Assembly: GCA_021200075.1 (NCBI GenBank)
Contig: JAJQGZ010000169.1
Coordinates: forward strand, 1-30,156
DNA from: Clostridiales bacterium
GTDB lineage: Bacteria > Bacillota > Clostridia > Oscillospirales > Acutalibacteraceae
Length of the DNA stretch: 30,156 nt
Reading direction: 5' to 3'
This document shows, one piece after another, positions 1-8,117 of this stretch. The notes under the pieces were generated by a model. The model had not been told where the DNA came from, ran no database searches, and worked only from the letters and a program-made list of their open reading frames with translations. The position numbers and the translations under genes were made by a program. The number at the start of each line of letters is the position of its first letter. Within the stretch, counting starts at the first letter, position 1.

Positions 1-173
1 AAGCATTTGTATCCTGCAATCGAAATGTAAAACCTTAGTCAGGACAGAGTACTACGGAGTATCGGCTATAATAACGCATACGAAAAGGAAATCAAGCGGG
101 CGGATGCTATCTGCCACTGCGGAATATTAGATATAATAAAGCATACGAAAGCCAATATGTTTAACAGGAAATT
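1..173. other. Intergenic stretch with degenerate palindrome and a short direct repeat
   Basis: No convincing gene is seen. On the plus strand, frame 1 reads KHLYPAIEM and then a stop at 28-30, which could be the last codons of a gene outside the window, but this is weak. Two near-identical segments of the form TATAATAAMGCATACGAAA occur at about 66-85 and 132-151. A degenerate copy of the palindrome seen at 22463-22481 (GGGCGGAT...ATCTGCC) lies at 98-117. No terminator with a T-run is visible for the GH30 gene that ends at 174. Confidence 0.35.
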
Positions 174-1523
174 TTAGCTTTTAAGTATTATTGTTTCAAT
201 ACTTTCCGGCAGAATATGAATCCTTTTTTCTCGGGTAATATCGCTGACAAGCTGTGCCTGCTGTGACGATGTGACAAGCTGTGCAAAATCAAAATCAATG
301 TCAAAATCAAAAACTCTTGCCGCCTTTGAAGCATTGACCGCAACGACAATAATTTCTCCGTCGGGAGACAGGAACGCAAAAGCGTTTAATCCCCTTGACG
401 CTCTGAAGCCGGTATCAAGCCTGACGCTCCCCGTCGGGATATATTTTGAATAATGAGCCACCGCATAATAACGCATCGCCTTGCCGTATTCGGAAAAATC
501 GTCACTCGCCCAAAGAAGACCGTCGCAGTAACATTTTTCTTCTCTGATTGCGCCGTCTCTTTGATTTACTCCGACCCAAGCCGACCAGCTTTCGGCGCCG
601 CTGTATATTAAATCCTCGCCGATAATCCTTGCGTTGATGAGAGCGGAGGAAAAGGATTTTGTATCATGCTTACAGGGAAGCTCGCACCACTCACTCATAT
701 CAAATCTCGGAGATTTTACATTTTCCCTCGCCCATTTGCCGAAGCTTATTTTTTCCTCGGCATTATTATCCGAGCCGTAGGAATGATAGGCAAATGCGCC
801 GAGATGCTTCATAATAAGCTCGTCTGAGGAAAGAAGCTCGTAATACTCCTTCGTATGATCCTTTATGTTACCGCTTTCCGGCGTGTAAAGAAGGAGCGGC
901 GAATTTCTCCTTTCAAGCTCGGCGGCGAAGGCTTTGCAACAATCCCTTACCTCAATCGGCTCGTAATGACAGCCCTCCTGCCACACATAATCTCCGCCCC
1001 ATTTCCACTGAGGCTCGTTTATCGGGCTAATATATTTGACGGGAAAGCCGATTTTAATAAAATGCTCAGCTATATCAATAAAATATTTTGCAAAAGCCTC
1101 ATACTTATCCTTTGCGAGATTTGAAAAATGCTCGGTAAATCCGCCGCTTGTCTGCCCTGTTACCGTGTGGGTAAAATGAGGTGAATTGGCAAAGAAAATC
1201 AAGGTGTCAACATTGCCTGTTTCAAGCGCATATTTCATCACCCTGACGGCATTTTTATCCGCATCCCAGTCGTAAGAACCGTCCTTTTTCATAAACGATT
1301 CAATCGGTCTCCACGGATTTGCCATACGCAGATTATCCGCTTCAAACCCTCCGCCGACATTGTAGCGGTAAATATTCATTTTCAAGCCGTCGTCGCTGTA
1401 GAGCAAGTCGGCTGCTTTGCGTGCGGTTTCATCATCATCAATCCTCGGACTCCACCAAGCCCCGGAAGCGCCGAAGCCCGAATATGTACCGAGCTTGACA
1501 GCGTTTTTTAAGCAAAGCTTCAT
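174..1523 (-). CDS. Glycoside hydrolase family 30, endo-beta-1,6-galactanase-like, cytoplasmic
   Basis: A 449-residue (beta/alpha)8 retaining glycosidase of clan GH-A. The N terminus has the family landmark GFGASGAWW (about residues 16-24). The general acid/base Glu sits in SPINEPQWKW (about residues 165-174) and the nucleophile Glu in FDMSEWCEL (about 275-283). The C-terminal 90 residues form the small beta-domain usual in GH30. The closest recognised group is the endo-beta-1,6-galactanase type (GH30_5-like), which acts on arabinogalactan side chains, but the substrate is inferred. There is no signal peptide or anchor, so it probably works on imported oligosaccharides. The ATG is 3 bases after the ancestral stop of the ClC gene (1527-1529), and its ribosome site (CGGAG) lies inside that gene's end, so the two were translationally coupled. 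Unlike its neighbour, it is intact. Confidence 0.85.
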   Translation of the reverse strand: MKLCLKNAVKLGTYSGFGASGAWWSPRIDDDETARKAADLLYSDDGLKMNIYRYNVGGGFEADNLRMANPWRPIESFMKKDGSYDWDADKNAVRVMKYALETGNVDTLIFFANSPHFTHTVTGQTSGGFTEHFSNLAKDKYEAFAKYFIDIAEHFIKIGFPVKYISPINEPQWKWGGDYVWQEGCHYEPIEVRDCCKAFAAELERRNSPLLLYTPESGNIKDHTKEYYELLSSDELIMKHLGAFAYHSYGSDNNAEEKISFGKWARENVKSPRFDMSEWCELPCKHDTKSFSSALINARIIGEDLIYSGAESWSAWVGVNQRDGAIREEKCYCDGLLWASDDFSEYGKAMRYYAVAHYSKYIPTGSVRLDTGFRASRGLNAFAFLSPDGEIIVVAVNASKAARVFDFDIDFDFAQLVTSSQQAQLVSDITREKRIHILPESIETIILKS

Positions 1524-1526
1524 ACA

Positions 1527-2541
1527 TTATTCTCCGTTAATCAAATTTTCAAGTCTTTCGTTATCATGAAAAAATGCCTTTGACTTATCAGGACAACAAG
1601 CTCGTCGCCTTCTTTAATCATCGTATCTCCCTTTGGTATGACGGACACACCGTCCCTTATCACACTGACAATCAGGCAATGCCTGCCCCAGTCAATATCA
1701 CTGATTTTCTTCCTGTCAACAGCACTGCCGACGGGAACAATAAATTCTTTAAGCACCTTTTCATCGTGATTTTTAAATTCCGCATCGCTCGGCTTGCCGC
1801 TCGTTATCCTTTCAAACAGGGATTCGTAAAGCGGGCTTACGCCGCTAAGATTGGCAAGAGAATAGCTTGTAAGGCTCACAACCGCAAGAGGAAGAATATT
1901 ATTCATATTGCCCGTAAGCTCATACACAAGGACGATACTTGTTATCGGACTTCTTACAATAGCCGAAAAAAAATCCCGCCATACCTGCTCCTGCTCCGCA
2001 GCTTATCATACGAAGCTCGGTTGTTTTATCCGCCTTTGTGGCACGGGCAACAGTCTTTGCTGCCATTCCGCCGAGCTGAACGCTCAGCCCCTCTCTTCCG
2101 AGTGACAAACCTGCAAATACCGACGCCGTTCCGCCCAAAAAACTTGGCGGCTATAATCCTGACGGGCCGTGATGTTAAATTGCCCTTTATTTCACCGTTC
2201 ACCTGCGGCATCCCGGAGCCGGAAGCCATCGGCTCCCATTTGTTTATCATCGAAACCGCAAAGCCTATAACCGCCAGCAAAACAAACCAAAGGACAATTA
2301 AAACAGCATTGCCCTTTACCTTTTCAATAACGCTCATAAGCCCCGATTCCGCAAACGAAAGCGCATATCTGTACAGCACGGAAATAAGCCCTGCCGCCAC
2401 TCCGACCTCAAGCCCTCTGACTATCGGATAAAAGCTTTCCTTACGGCTGTATTCAATTTTCCTGTAGGTGGTTTTCTCTTTCTCTTTTATCTGTTAAACT
2501 ATCCGTAAAAATATTTGTTGTTGCTTTAATTGCGTTTTCAT
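1527..2541 (-). pseudogene. ClC chloride channel/antiporter with RCK_C domain, disrupted by indels and a large internal deletion
   Basis: A remnant of a membrane ClC-family chloride channel or Cl-/H+ antiporter. The reading frame must be switched several times to follow it. In order: an N terminus resembling TNIFTDSLTDK (about 2480-2520), EKTTYRKIEYSRKESF, then GLEVGVAAGLISVLYRYALSF with the GSGMP anion motif (2026-2400 frame), LGREGLSVQLGG (the GREGP motif, 1920-2138 frame), GAGAGMAGFF, then directly AIVRSPITSIVLVYELTGN and a C-terminal TrkA-C/RCK_C domain (1541-1927 frame). The inferred shifts lie near 2531-2541, T4 2485-2488, A6 2137-2142, A8 1966-1973 and about 1588-1594. The stretch between GAGAGMA and SAIVRSPIT, normally over 200 residues and including the GIFAP motif, is missing. 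It cannot make a working channel. The start at 2541 has no ribosome site and is uncertain. Confidence 0.8.
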
Positions 2542-2556
2542 TTTTATTTTAGCACA

Positions 2557-2580
2557 AAATTATTGTTTGTACAATAATTT
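2557..2580. promoter_or_regulatory. Perfect AT-rich inverted repeat upstream of the ClC pseudogene, possible operator
   Basis: AAATTATTGT and ACAATAATTT form perfect 10-bp arms around a 4-base spacer. On the minus strand TTGTAC (inside the repeat) is followed 17 bases later by TAAAAT, so the palindrome would overlap a -35 element and spacer, a usual operator position. The -10 would be only 4 bases from the putative ATG at 2541, so either the start or the promoter assignment is wrong. Confidence 0.35.
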
Positions 2581-2596
2581 ATATAAAACTTGTAAC

Positions 2597-2623
2597 AAAA
2601 AACGCCCTTGTAAAAAGAGCGTT
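2597..2623 (-). terminator. Rho-independent terminator of the ABC-F gene
   Basis: On the minus strand AACGCTC pairs with GGGCGTT (7 bp, one G-U) around a 9-base loop and is followed by six T residues. It lies about 60 bases after the ABC-F stop and separates that gene from the ClC locus. Confidence 0.75.
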
Positions 2624-2627
2624 TCGG

Positions 2628-2660
2628 TCTGTCGATAAAGCGGTCATAACCGCACCGTTT
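2628..2660. repeat. Dispersed repeat, copy 1 (CTGTCGATAAAGC... type)
   Basis: The segment starts CTGTCGATAAAGC and continues through CATAACC to a C-rich end. It recurs at 29986-30013 in the same orientation and at 22742-22771 in the opposite orientation. This copy has a small hairpin, GCGGT-CATA-ACCGC. Copies 1 and 2 each follow a hairpin after a gene's 3' end. Confidence 0.55.
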
Positions 2661-2685
2661 AATAATCAGCTATAGATTATTTATA

Positions 2686-4293
2686 TCAATATCTTTTAAG
2701 CTGTTCTTCGTCGAAATCCTCAAGGAAATCGTCATATGTTCCCTGACGGTCGAGAATTGTGCTGCCGGATATTTCGATAATTCTGTTTGCAACCGTCTGA
2801 ACAAACTGGTGGTCGTGAGAGGTGAAAAGTATCGTCTCGGGATAGCGGATAAGGCCGTTGTTCAAAGCGGTTATAGATTCAAGGTCAAGATGGTTTGTAG
2901 GCTCGTCAAGAATAAGGACATTAGCACCCGAAAGCATCATTTTGCAAAGCATACAGCGCACTCTTTCACCGCCGGAAAGAACGCTTGCATTTTTAAGCGC
3001 TTCGTCGCCGGAAAATAACATTCTGCCGAGCCAGCCTCTTATATCCGCCTCAAGAGTGTATGATGTATACTGCCTGAGCCAATCCACAAGGGTTAAATCA
3101 ACGCCGTCAAAATATGCGCTGTTATCGCTCGGAAAATAGTTTTGCGTGGTTGTAATTCCCCACTTGAGGCTACCATCATCGGGTTCAAGCTCGCCCATAA
3201 GGATTTTGAAAAGAGTGGTCTTTGTGACAACATCCGAGCCGACAAAAGCGACCTTTTCCCTCGGGTGAATTACAAATGAAATATCATCCAAAACTTTCCT
3301 GTCGCCGATTGACTTTGTAAGATGGTCAACCCTGAGCAAATCGTTGCCGCATTCACGGTCGGGCTTAAAATCGACATACGGAAAACGGCGGCTTGACACC
3401 GGCATATCAATCATTTCAAGTGCGTCAAGCTGTTTTTTACGGCTTGTAGCCTGCTTTGACTTGGCGAAATTGGCGGAAAAGCGCTGAATAAACTCCTGCA
3501 ATTCCTTTATCTTCTGCTCATTTTTCTTGTTCTGATCTCTCGCCTGTCTCTGACGCATTTGCGTATATTCAAACCAGAAATCGTAGTTGCCGGTATAAAG
3601 CTGTATCTTGCCGAAATCGACATCGCAAATATGAGTGCAAACCTTATTGAGGAAATGCCTGTCGTGCGATACAACTATGATGGTATTTTCAAAATCGAGA
3701 AGGAAATTTTCAAGCCAGCGGATAGCGGAAAGGTCAAGATGGTTTGTAGGCTCGTCGAGCAGGAGTATATCGGGATTGCCGAAAAGTGCCTGAGCAAGCA
3801 GTACCTTTACCTTTAAATCCGACGGAAGTTCCTTCATCTGCATATAATGATACTCATCGGAAACGCCGAGCTTGTTGAGCATAAAGGCTGCGTCCGACTC
3901 TGCATTCCAGCCGTCCATATCGGCAAATTCAGCTTCCAGCTCGCCGGCTTTTATGCCGTCCTCCTCGGAGAAATCCTCTTTCATATAAAGAGCATCCTTT
4001 TCCTCCATAACCTCGATAAGGCGGGGATTGCCCATTAAAACAGTCCTGATAACCTCATATTCGTCATATGCGAAATGGTCTTGCTTCAAGACGGAAAGCC
4101 TTTCCCCTGGAGTGATAAAAACCTCGCCCTTTTGAGGCTCAAGCTCGCCCGAAAGAACATTTAAAAAAGTGGATTTACCGGCGCCGTTTGCACCGATTAT
4201 ACCGTAGCAGTTGCCGGCTGAAAAAGTAACATTTACCCTTTCAAATAAAGTTCTGCCGCCGAACTGAACGGTTACATTGTTTGCCTGAATCAT
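2686..4293 (-). CDS. ABC-F family ATPase (YbiT-like), ribosome-associated
   Basis: 535 residues with two ABC ATPase domains and no membrane segment, the plan of the ABC-F proteins, which act on the ribosome rather than in transport. NBD1 has Walker A GANGAGKST (about residues 34-42) and Walker B ILLLDEPTNHLD (about 178-189). The linker (about 240-290) is basic and predicted helical, the P-site tRNA interaction motif of the family. NBD2 ends with LSGGERVRCML and VLILDEPTNHLD. Two motifs are atypical: the NBD1 signature reads ELPSDLKVKVLL where LSGGQ is expected, and the NBD2 Walker A reads VGSDVVTKTTL, without the usual glycine-rich loop. Closely related Firmicutes proteins also diverge at these places, so it is probably functional. 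The ATG has GGAGG just upstream. An antibiotic-resistance role cannot be read from sequence. Confidence 0.88.
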   Translation of the reverse strand: MIQANNVTVQFGGRTLFERVNVTFSAGNCYGIIGANGAGKSTFLNVLSGELEPQKGEVFITPGERLSVLKQDHFAYDEYEVIRTVLMGNPRLIEVMEEKDALYMKEDFSEEDGIKAGELEAEFADMDGWNAESDAAFMLNKLGVSDEYHYMQMKELPSDLKVKVLLAQALFGNPDILLLDEPTNHLDLSAIRWLENFLLDFENTIIVVSHDRHFLNKVCTHICDVDFGKIQLYTGNYDFWFEYTQMRQRQARDQNKKNEQKIKELQEFIQRFSANFAKSKQATSRKKQLDALEMIDMPVSSRRFPYVDFKPDRECGNDLLRVDHLTKSIGDRKVLDDISFVIHPREKVAFVGSDVVTKTTLFKILMGELEPDDGSLKWGITTTQNYFPSDNSAYFDGVDLTLVDWLRQYTSYTLEADIRGWLGRMLFSGDEALKNASVLSGGERVRCMLCKMMLSGANVLILDEPTNHLDLESITALNNGLIRYPETILFTSHDHQFVQTVANRIIEISGSTILDRQGTYDDFLEDFDEEQLKRY

Positions 4294-4329
4294 AATTACA
4301 ACCTCCGAAATTACGGATTAACGGACTAT

Positions 4330-4358
4330 ATAATACTACAACAAGGATATAAAAACAA
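4330..4358 (-). promoter_or_regulatory. Promoter of the ABC-F gene
   Basis: TTGTTT (4358-4353), a 17-base spacer and TATTAT (4335-4330) lie about 35 bases before the ATG, in the only gap between mgtE and the ABC-F gene. Confidence 0.55.
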
Positions 4359-4419
4359 ACCTAATTTTGCAGATAAAAGCAACAGTAAATTTAGATATGC
4401 GTGCTTACGATTTAAAAAA

Positions 4420-5808
4420 TCATATATGCAAAATTGCCGTGGCGAGACCGAAATATACCAAAAGTGAAATTGCGTCCACTATTGTGGTAATAAACGGAGA
4501 CGCCATAACTGCCGGGTCAAATTTAAGCTTCTTTGCAAAAACAGGCAGCGAACAGCCGACCGCCTTTGCAAATATTATTTCTATTACCAGAGTAAGACTG
4601 ATAACCAAATCAACCTTGAGCGTTATCCCGTCCGTACCCAAAAGCAATTTGTCAATAAGCAAAACCTTGACGAAATTAACCACTGCAAGGGAAAGACCGC
4701 AGACGAAGCCGACTCTGACCTCTTTCCACAATATTTTGAAAATATCTTCAAAATCCACCTCGTCAAGGGAAAGCGCACGAATGATTGTTGCGCTCGCCTG
4801 ACCGCCCGAATTACCGCCTGTATCCATAAGCATAGGGATAAACGATGTGAGTATAATCAAAGCGGAAAGCTTGCTCTCAAAAGCGGTGATAATCATACCG
4901 GTGAATGTGGCACTGACCATAAGGAGCATAAGCCAGGGGATTCTCGACTTCCAGGTTTCAAAAATTCCTATCTTCAGGTACGGCTTTTCCGTATTCCTGA
5001 CGATAGCGTTCATCTTATGAATATCCTCGGTATTTTCTTCTTCTATTACATCAATAGCGTCGTCAACCGTGATTATGCCGACAAGGCGCTGCTCCATATC
5101 GACAACGGGCAGAGCAAGGAAATTGTATTTACCGAAAAGCTTTGCCGCCTCTTCCTTATCATCGTGGGTATTGACATAGATGACATTGGTTTCCATAAGC
5201 TCTTCTATCTTATCGTCGTAATCGTGGAGAAGAAGCTCTTTTACGGTTGTAACGCCGATAAGGTGCCGTGAAGCGTCGGTTACATAGCAGGTGTAAACAG
5301 TCTCCTTATCAACACCAGTTCGCCTGATTCTTTTAAATGCGTCCTCTACGGTAGTATTAGTTTTGAGGTCAACAAACTCGGGGGTCATAATAGAGCCTGC
5401 GCTGTCCTCCGGATATTTGAGCAGGGTATTAATTGATGCACGGGTTTGTGAATCGGTATTTTTCAAAATACGCTTAACAATGGTCGCCGGCATTTCCTCT
5501 ATAATATCAACGGTATCGTCAAGGTACAGCTCGTCGATAACCTCTTTAAGCTCGTTATCGGAAAAGGCTCTTATCATAGCCTCCTGCGTTTCGCTGTCAA
5601 GCTCAACGAAGGTATCCGCCGCTTCCTCCTTCGGCAAAAGACGAAACAGCAAAATGCTCTGTTCCTCGCTGAACTCTTCAAAGACAGTCGCAATATCGGC
5701 AGGATTTATTTCCTCAAAAATATTTTTTATTTCAACATATTTTTTATCTTTATACAGAGATAAGATTTCCTGTGCAATTTCTTCCAAGGTTACATCTTCA
5801 ATATTCAA
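4420..5808 (-). CDS. mgtE: MgtE-family magnesium transporter
   Basis: A homodimeric Mg2+ channel of the cytoplasmic membrane. The usual layout is complete: an alpha-helical MgtE_N domain (about residues 25-130), two CBS domains (about 135-265, the first opening with SIMTPEFVDL, the second with METNVIYV) and a C-terminal five-helix pore domain (from about 285) carrying DTGGNSGGQASATIIRAL, the family signature that lines the pore. An ATG at 5901 would give 493 residues, overlap the upstream gene by 47 bases and add 31 residues unlike the family. The TTG at 5808, preceded by AAAGGAAATAGGAG, gives 462 residues, the normal length, and is preferred. It follows the cadherin-like gene by 46 bases, probably in one operon. 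No M-box riboswitch is seen. Confidence 0.92.
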   Translation of the reverse strand: MNIEDVTLEEIAQEILSLYKDKKYVEIKNIFEEINPADIATVFEEFSEEQSILLFRLLPKEEAADTFVELDSETQEAMIRAFSDNELKEVIDELYLDDTVDIIEEMPATIVKRILKNTDSQTRASINTLLKYPEDSAGSIMTPEFVDLKTNTTVEDAFKRIRRTGVDKETVYTCYVTDASRHLIGVTTVKELLLHDYDDKIEELMETNVIYVNTHDDKEEAAKLFGKYNFLALPVVDMEQRLVGIITVDDAIDVIEEENTEDIHKMNAIVRNTEKPYLKIGIFETWKSRIPWLMLLMVSATFTGMIITAFESKLSALIILTSFIPMLMDTGGNSGGQASATIIRALSLDEVDFEDIFKILWKEVRVGFVCGLSLAVVNFVKVLLIDKLLLGTDGITLKVDLVISLTLVIEIIFAKAVGCSLPVFAKKLKFDPAVMASPFITTIVDAISLLVYFGLATAILHI

Positions 5809-5854
5809 GCTCCTATTTCCTTTCGTATCAATAGTATGAGTATGCGCTGTTATT

Positions 5855-6682
5855 TTATTCTTTGTAAAAAGGTTTTTCGTCCTTATCGTACGGGTCTGCA
5901 TTTATTCTGTAGGCGATAAAGGCGAGCAGGATAATTATAACCGCTCCTGCAACGGCGCAGGTGAGAATGAACAAAAACTTGGGCTCCTCGTAAAACTTCG
6001 TTTCCTCAACAAAGGAGACATAATCGCTCTGCGACATTTCATTTATAACCTGCTTGGTGGTTTTGTCCACCCTCGAAATTTTAATATTATATTTTCTTTC
6101 GCTCCCGTCGGACGCCGTGCATACAAGCGTTATCTCCGGTGCCTGCTCCTCGGTGAGAGTGAGATTTACTGGCGAACACACTGCGTTTACATCGCTTGTT
6201 ACGGGAGTTATTGTAAGACGGGTTAAATCGCTCGGAATATACAGGGTATAATCGGTGTCGTCGGTGTTGACAGCCGGCGAAATTTCCCCGTAGGTGCAAT
6301 AAATATCCGTAAGAAAATTATCGGAACTAAGCTCGTTTACCTCGGGATTTGAATATGTAAATGTATAAACCACACTGCCTGTACTGTAATCGAGCGTTGC
6401 GACAATCGCTTTTTGCACCGAAGCGTCGTCATATGTATATGTTATGAGAAGATTGGCATCGCCGTTGATTTCATAGCTTTTAAGCGACGGGCTTGTGCCG
6501 CTTGAATCAAGTGTTATCGTATAGTCGTAAACATCAGGCGAAAGCTCAAAATCAAGCTGTGCGTTATTGAAACTTATCGAACTGAGCGAAACCGAAGTAT
6601 CATCGGCAAACGCACCGAAACACGGCACGCACAAAAAAAGCGCCGTCAAAAACAGCAATATACGGAAAATATATTTTTTCAC
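5855..6682 (-). CDS. Secreted, membrane-anchored protein with two cadherin-like beta-sandwich domains
   Basis: The N terminus is a signal peptide (VKKYIFRILLFLTALFLC... with cleavage near AFA). Two repeats of the cadherin-like beta-sandwich type follow, beginning LSSISFNNAQLDFELSPDVYDYTI and LTDIYCTYGEISPAVNTDDTDYTLYI; this domain (Pfam Cadherin-like family) is common in clostridial surface proteins. A single C-terminal membrane helix (about residues 238-258, FLFILTCAVAGAVIIILLAF) and a short charged tail anchor it with the domains outside. I chose the GTG at 6682, which has AAGGAAGTGG upstream; the frame is also open from a GTG at 6694, which is too close to that ribosome site. It lies after the terminator at 6701-6737 and before mgtE. 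No function is known; binding to wall or host polymers is possible. Confidence 0.7.
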   Translation of the reverse strand: MKKYIFRILLFLTALFLCVPCFGAFADDTSVSLSSISFNNAQLDFELSPDVYDYTITLDSSGTSPSLKSYEINGDANLLITYTYDDASVQKAIVATLDYSTGSVVYTFTYSNPEVNELSSDNFLTDIYCTYGEISPAVNTDDTDYTLYIPSDLTRLTITPVTSDVNAVCSPVNLTLTEEQAPEITLVCTASDGSERKYNIKISRVDKTTKQVINEMSQSDYVSFVEETKFYEEPKFLFILTCAVAGAVIIILLAFIAYRINADPYDKDEKPFYKE

Positions 6683-6700
6683 ACCAATTGCCACTTCCTT

Positions 6701-6737
6701 AAAAACATCAACGCCCTGTTGCCGAACAAGGCGTTGA
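6701..6737 (-). terminator. Terminator between the DUF4015 gene and the cadherin-like gene
   Basis: TCAACGCC...GGCGTTGA arms make a 13-bp stem with one mismatch and a 4-base loop. On the minus strand it is followed by TGTTTTT. Since the next start codon is only 19 bases further, it may also work as an attenuator. Confidence 0.7.
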
Positions 6738-6763
6738 CGGCGGTAATAATTTTAATCACCGTT

Positions 6764-8059
6764 TCACTGCTGAGCAGAGGAAATATTTATCACATAATTT
6801 GTTATCGAATTTTCCTCTAGAAAGCTTCTTACCTCTTCCTCGCTGTCGGTAGTTATATAGTATACGGAGTCATTGCCGACGGTTGAATCAATCGCCTGCA
6901 AAAGCTCCTCTTCAAGCTCCGTTTGAGACTGATAAGCAGTAGTTTCTTCCTCATTTGTACCATAATCAATATCAAAGTCGGAATAAGAATCCGTATTGTC
7001 TTCGGTATCGGAGCCGGAGTCGTAATCGGATTCGCTTTCCTGCGTATAATCGTCATACTCATCGTACTCGTCATATTCATCGTACTTGTCATATTCATCA
7101 TATTCGTCATAATCCGAATCATCGTATTCATCGTCGTAATCTTCAGACGATTCACCGTCAGACGAATAAGCCTCGACTGCAATTGCTTCAATCAGCTTTA
7201 TATCATCGTCGAAATCGGCGTAAAGCTGTTTTGAAAGAGAAGAAAATCCGTCCTCGTAATCGTCCGAAATATCATCGGGAAGCTGAGTATTATCAAGCAG
7301 AAAAATGGTTATGCCCATTGTTTTTGCTTCCTCAATAATCCCCTTGATGTAATTATACACCGTTTCGCTCTCCGGGTTAAGATAAGTATTTCCGTACGAA
7401 TCCTTATAAAGACTTGAACCGTCCTTAACCGCCGCCGAAACATCGGCAACAGGTGCGATATTATCCTTGTAGCAGGATATCCGAGCCACAGGCAGAATAT
7501 CATTTTTAAGCAAAACGGAAACCGAGCCTTCCAAATCCGCAGAAGCATAGGACACTGCGGCATATGCCTCGACTGCGGCGAGATTGCTTTCATACCTCAC
7601 GGTGCCGTCGTCTCTTTTTAAATCAAAGGTGACGGACGAATAATCCCCCTGCTGTACCGTGGAGAGAACAGAATCGAGCATAACGCCGTTATCAAGGGAA
7701 AGCGGCTCAACCGAGATGCTCTGAATACTGAGCGAAAGCTCGCTCATATTTGCATCACTACTGTCGGCGGTTTTGCTCTCCTCGGGCATTGCGTTACGCT
7801 CCATATATAAATCCATAGCGGTATACCCTACACAGACGACCAAAAAACAGCAGAATACAATAAGAATATTTTTAAAGAATTTACCTGTCGAGTGAACGGT
7901 AATCCTCTTTTTCCTTTTTTTAAGTCTTTGCTTATCGAATTTATCCGAGCCGGTACCTGCCTGAATGTACTTATCGGCAAAATTAATTTTTCTGCCTCTG
8001 ACCGGTTCAGTCCATTTTGTATTTCGCTTTTTGTTATTATAAAAGCGTTTTTTCTTCAT
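6764..8059 (-). CDS. Membrane-anchored DUF4015-like putative glycosidase with Asp/Tyr/Glu-rich tract
   Basis: 431 residues. A basic cytoplasmic head (about 1-60) leads into one membrane helix (about 62-82, FKNILIVFCCFLVVCVGYTAM). The outer part has features of the DUF4015 putative glycosyl hydrolase family: VTFDLKRDDGTVRYES, ILPVARISCYKDN and YLNPESETVYNYIKGIIEEAKTMG match the consensus of a TIM-barrel with a KD-G-Y, an IaR...F/YKD and a W/YLNP block. The usual ending (QFDYIRFP) is replaced by IFLLDNTQLP, so activity is doubtful. About residues 297-385 are extremely acidic and include DEYDEYDKYDEYDEYDEYDD, encoded by imperfect 9-base repeats (7045-7140). The start has AAGGTGATAAT upstream. 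It follows rpe by 58 bases. Confidence 0.7.
   Translation of the reverse strand: MKKKRFYNNKKRNTKWTEPVRGRKINFADKYIQAGTGSDKFDKQRLKKRKKRITVHSTGKFFKNILIVFCCFLVVCVGYTAMDLYMERNAMPEESKTADSSDANMSELSLSIQSISVEPLSLDNGVMLDSVLSTVQQGDYSSVTFDLKRDDGTVRYESNLAAVEAYAAVSYASADLEGSVSVLLKNDILPVARISCYKDNIAPVADVSAAVKDGSSLYKDSYGNTYLNPESETVYNYIKGIIEEAKTMGITIFLLDNTQLPDDISDDYEDGFSSLSKQLYADFDDDIKLIEAIAVEAYSSDGESSEDYDDEYDDSDYDEYDEYDKYDEYDEYDEYDDYTQESESDYDSGSDTEDNTDSYSDFDIDYGTNEEETTAYQSQTELEEELLQAIDSTVGNDSVYYITTDSEEEVRSFLEENSITNYVINISSAQQ
7045..7140 (-). repeat. Imperfect 9-base coding repeat (DEY/DKY units)
   Basis: Units of the form GAATATGAC or GAGTACGAT are repeated about ten times inside the DUF4015-like gene. Third positions vary, so the repeat is held at protein level rather than being a fresh DNA duplication. 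Confidence 0.65.
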
Positions 8060-8117
8060 ATTATCACCTTATCACCGAAACAATCAGAATTTAGCTGAAT
8101 AATAAATGCTCTGAAAT

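Noticed and set aside
1574..2431. A 285-codon plus-strand frame over the ClC locus
   Set aside because: It has no domain-like sequence and runs opposite clear ClC motifs. It is open by chance.
4420..5901. 493-residue MgtE from ATG 5901
   Set aside because: It would overlap the upstream gene by 47 bases and add residues unlike the family; TTG 5808 has the better ribosome site and the normal length.
7045..7140. CRISPR-like repeat array
   Set aside because: Units are 9 bases, variable, without spacers, and translate to a coherent acidic protein tract.
6923..7338. Plus-strand frames rich in Ile/Val/Arg opposite the DUF4015 gene
   Set aside because: They are the antisense of the GAx TAx acidic repeat; no ribosome site and no recognisable family.
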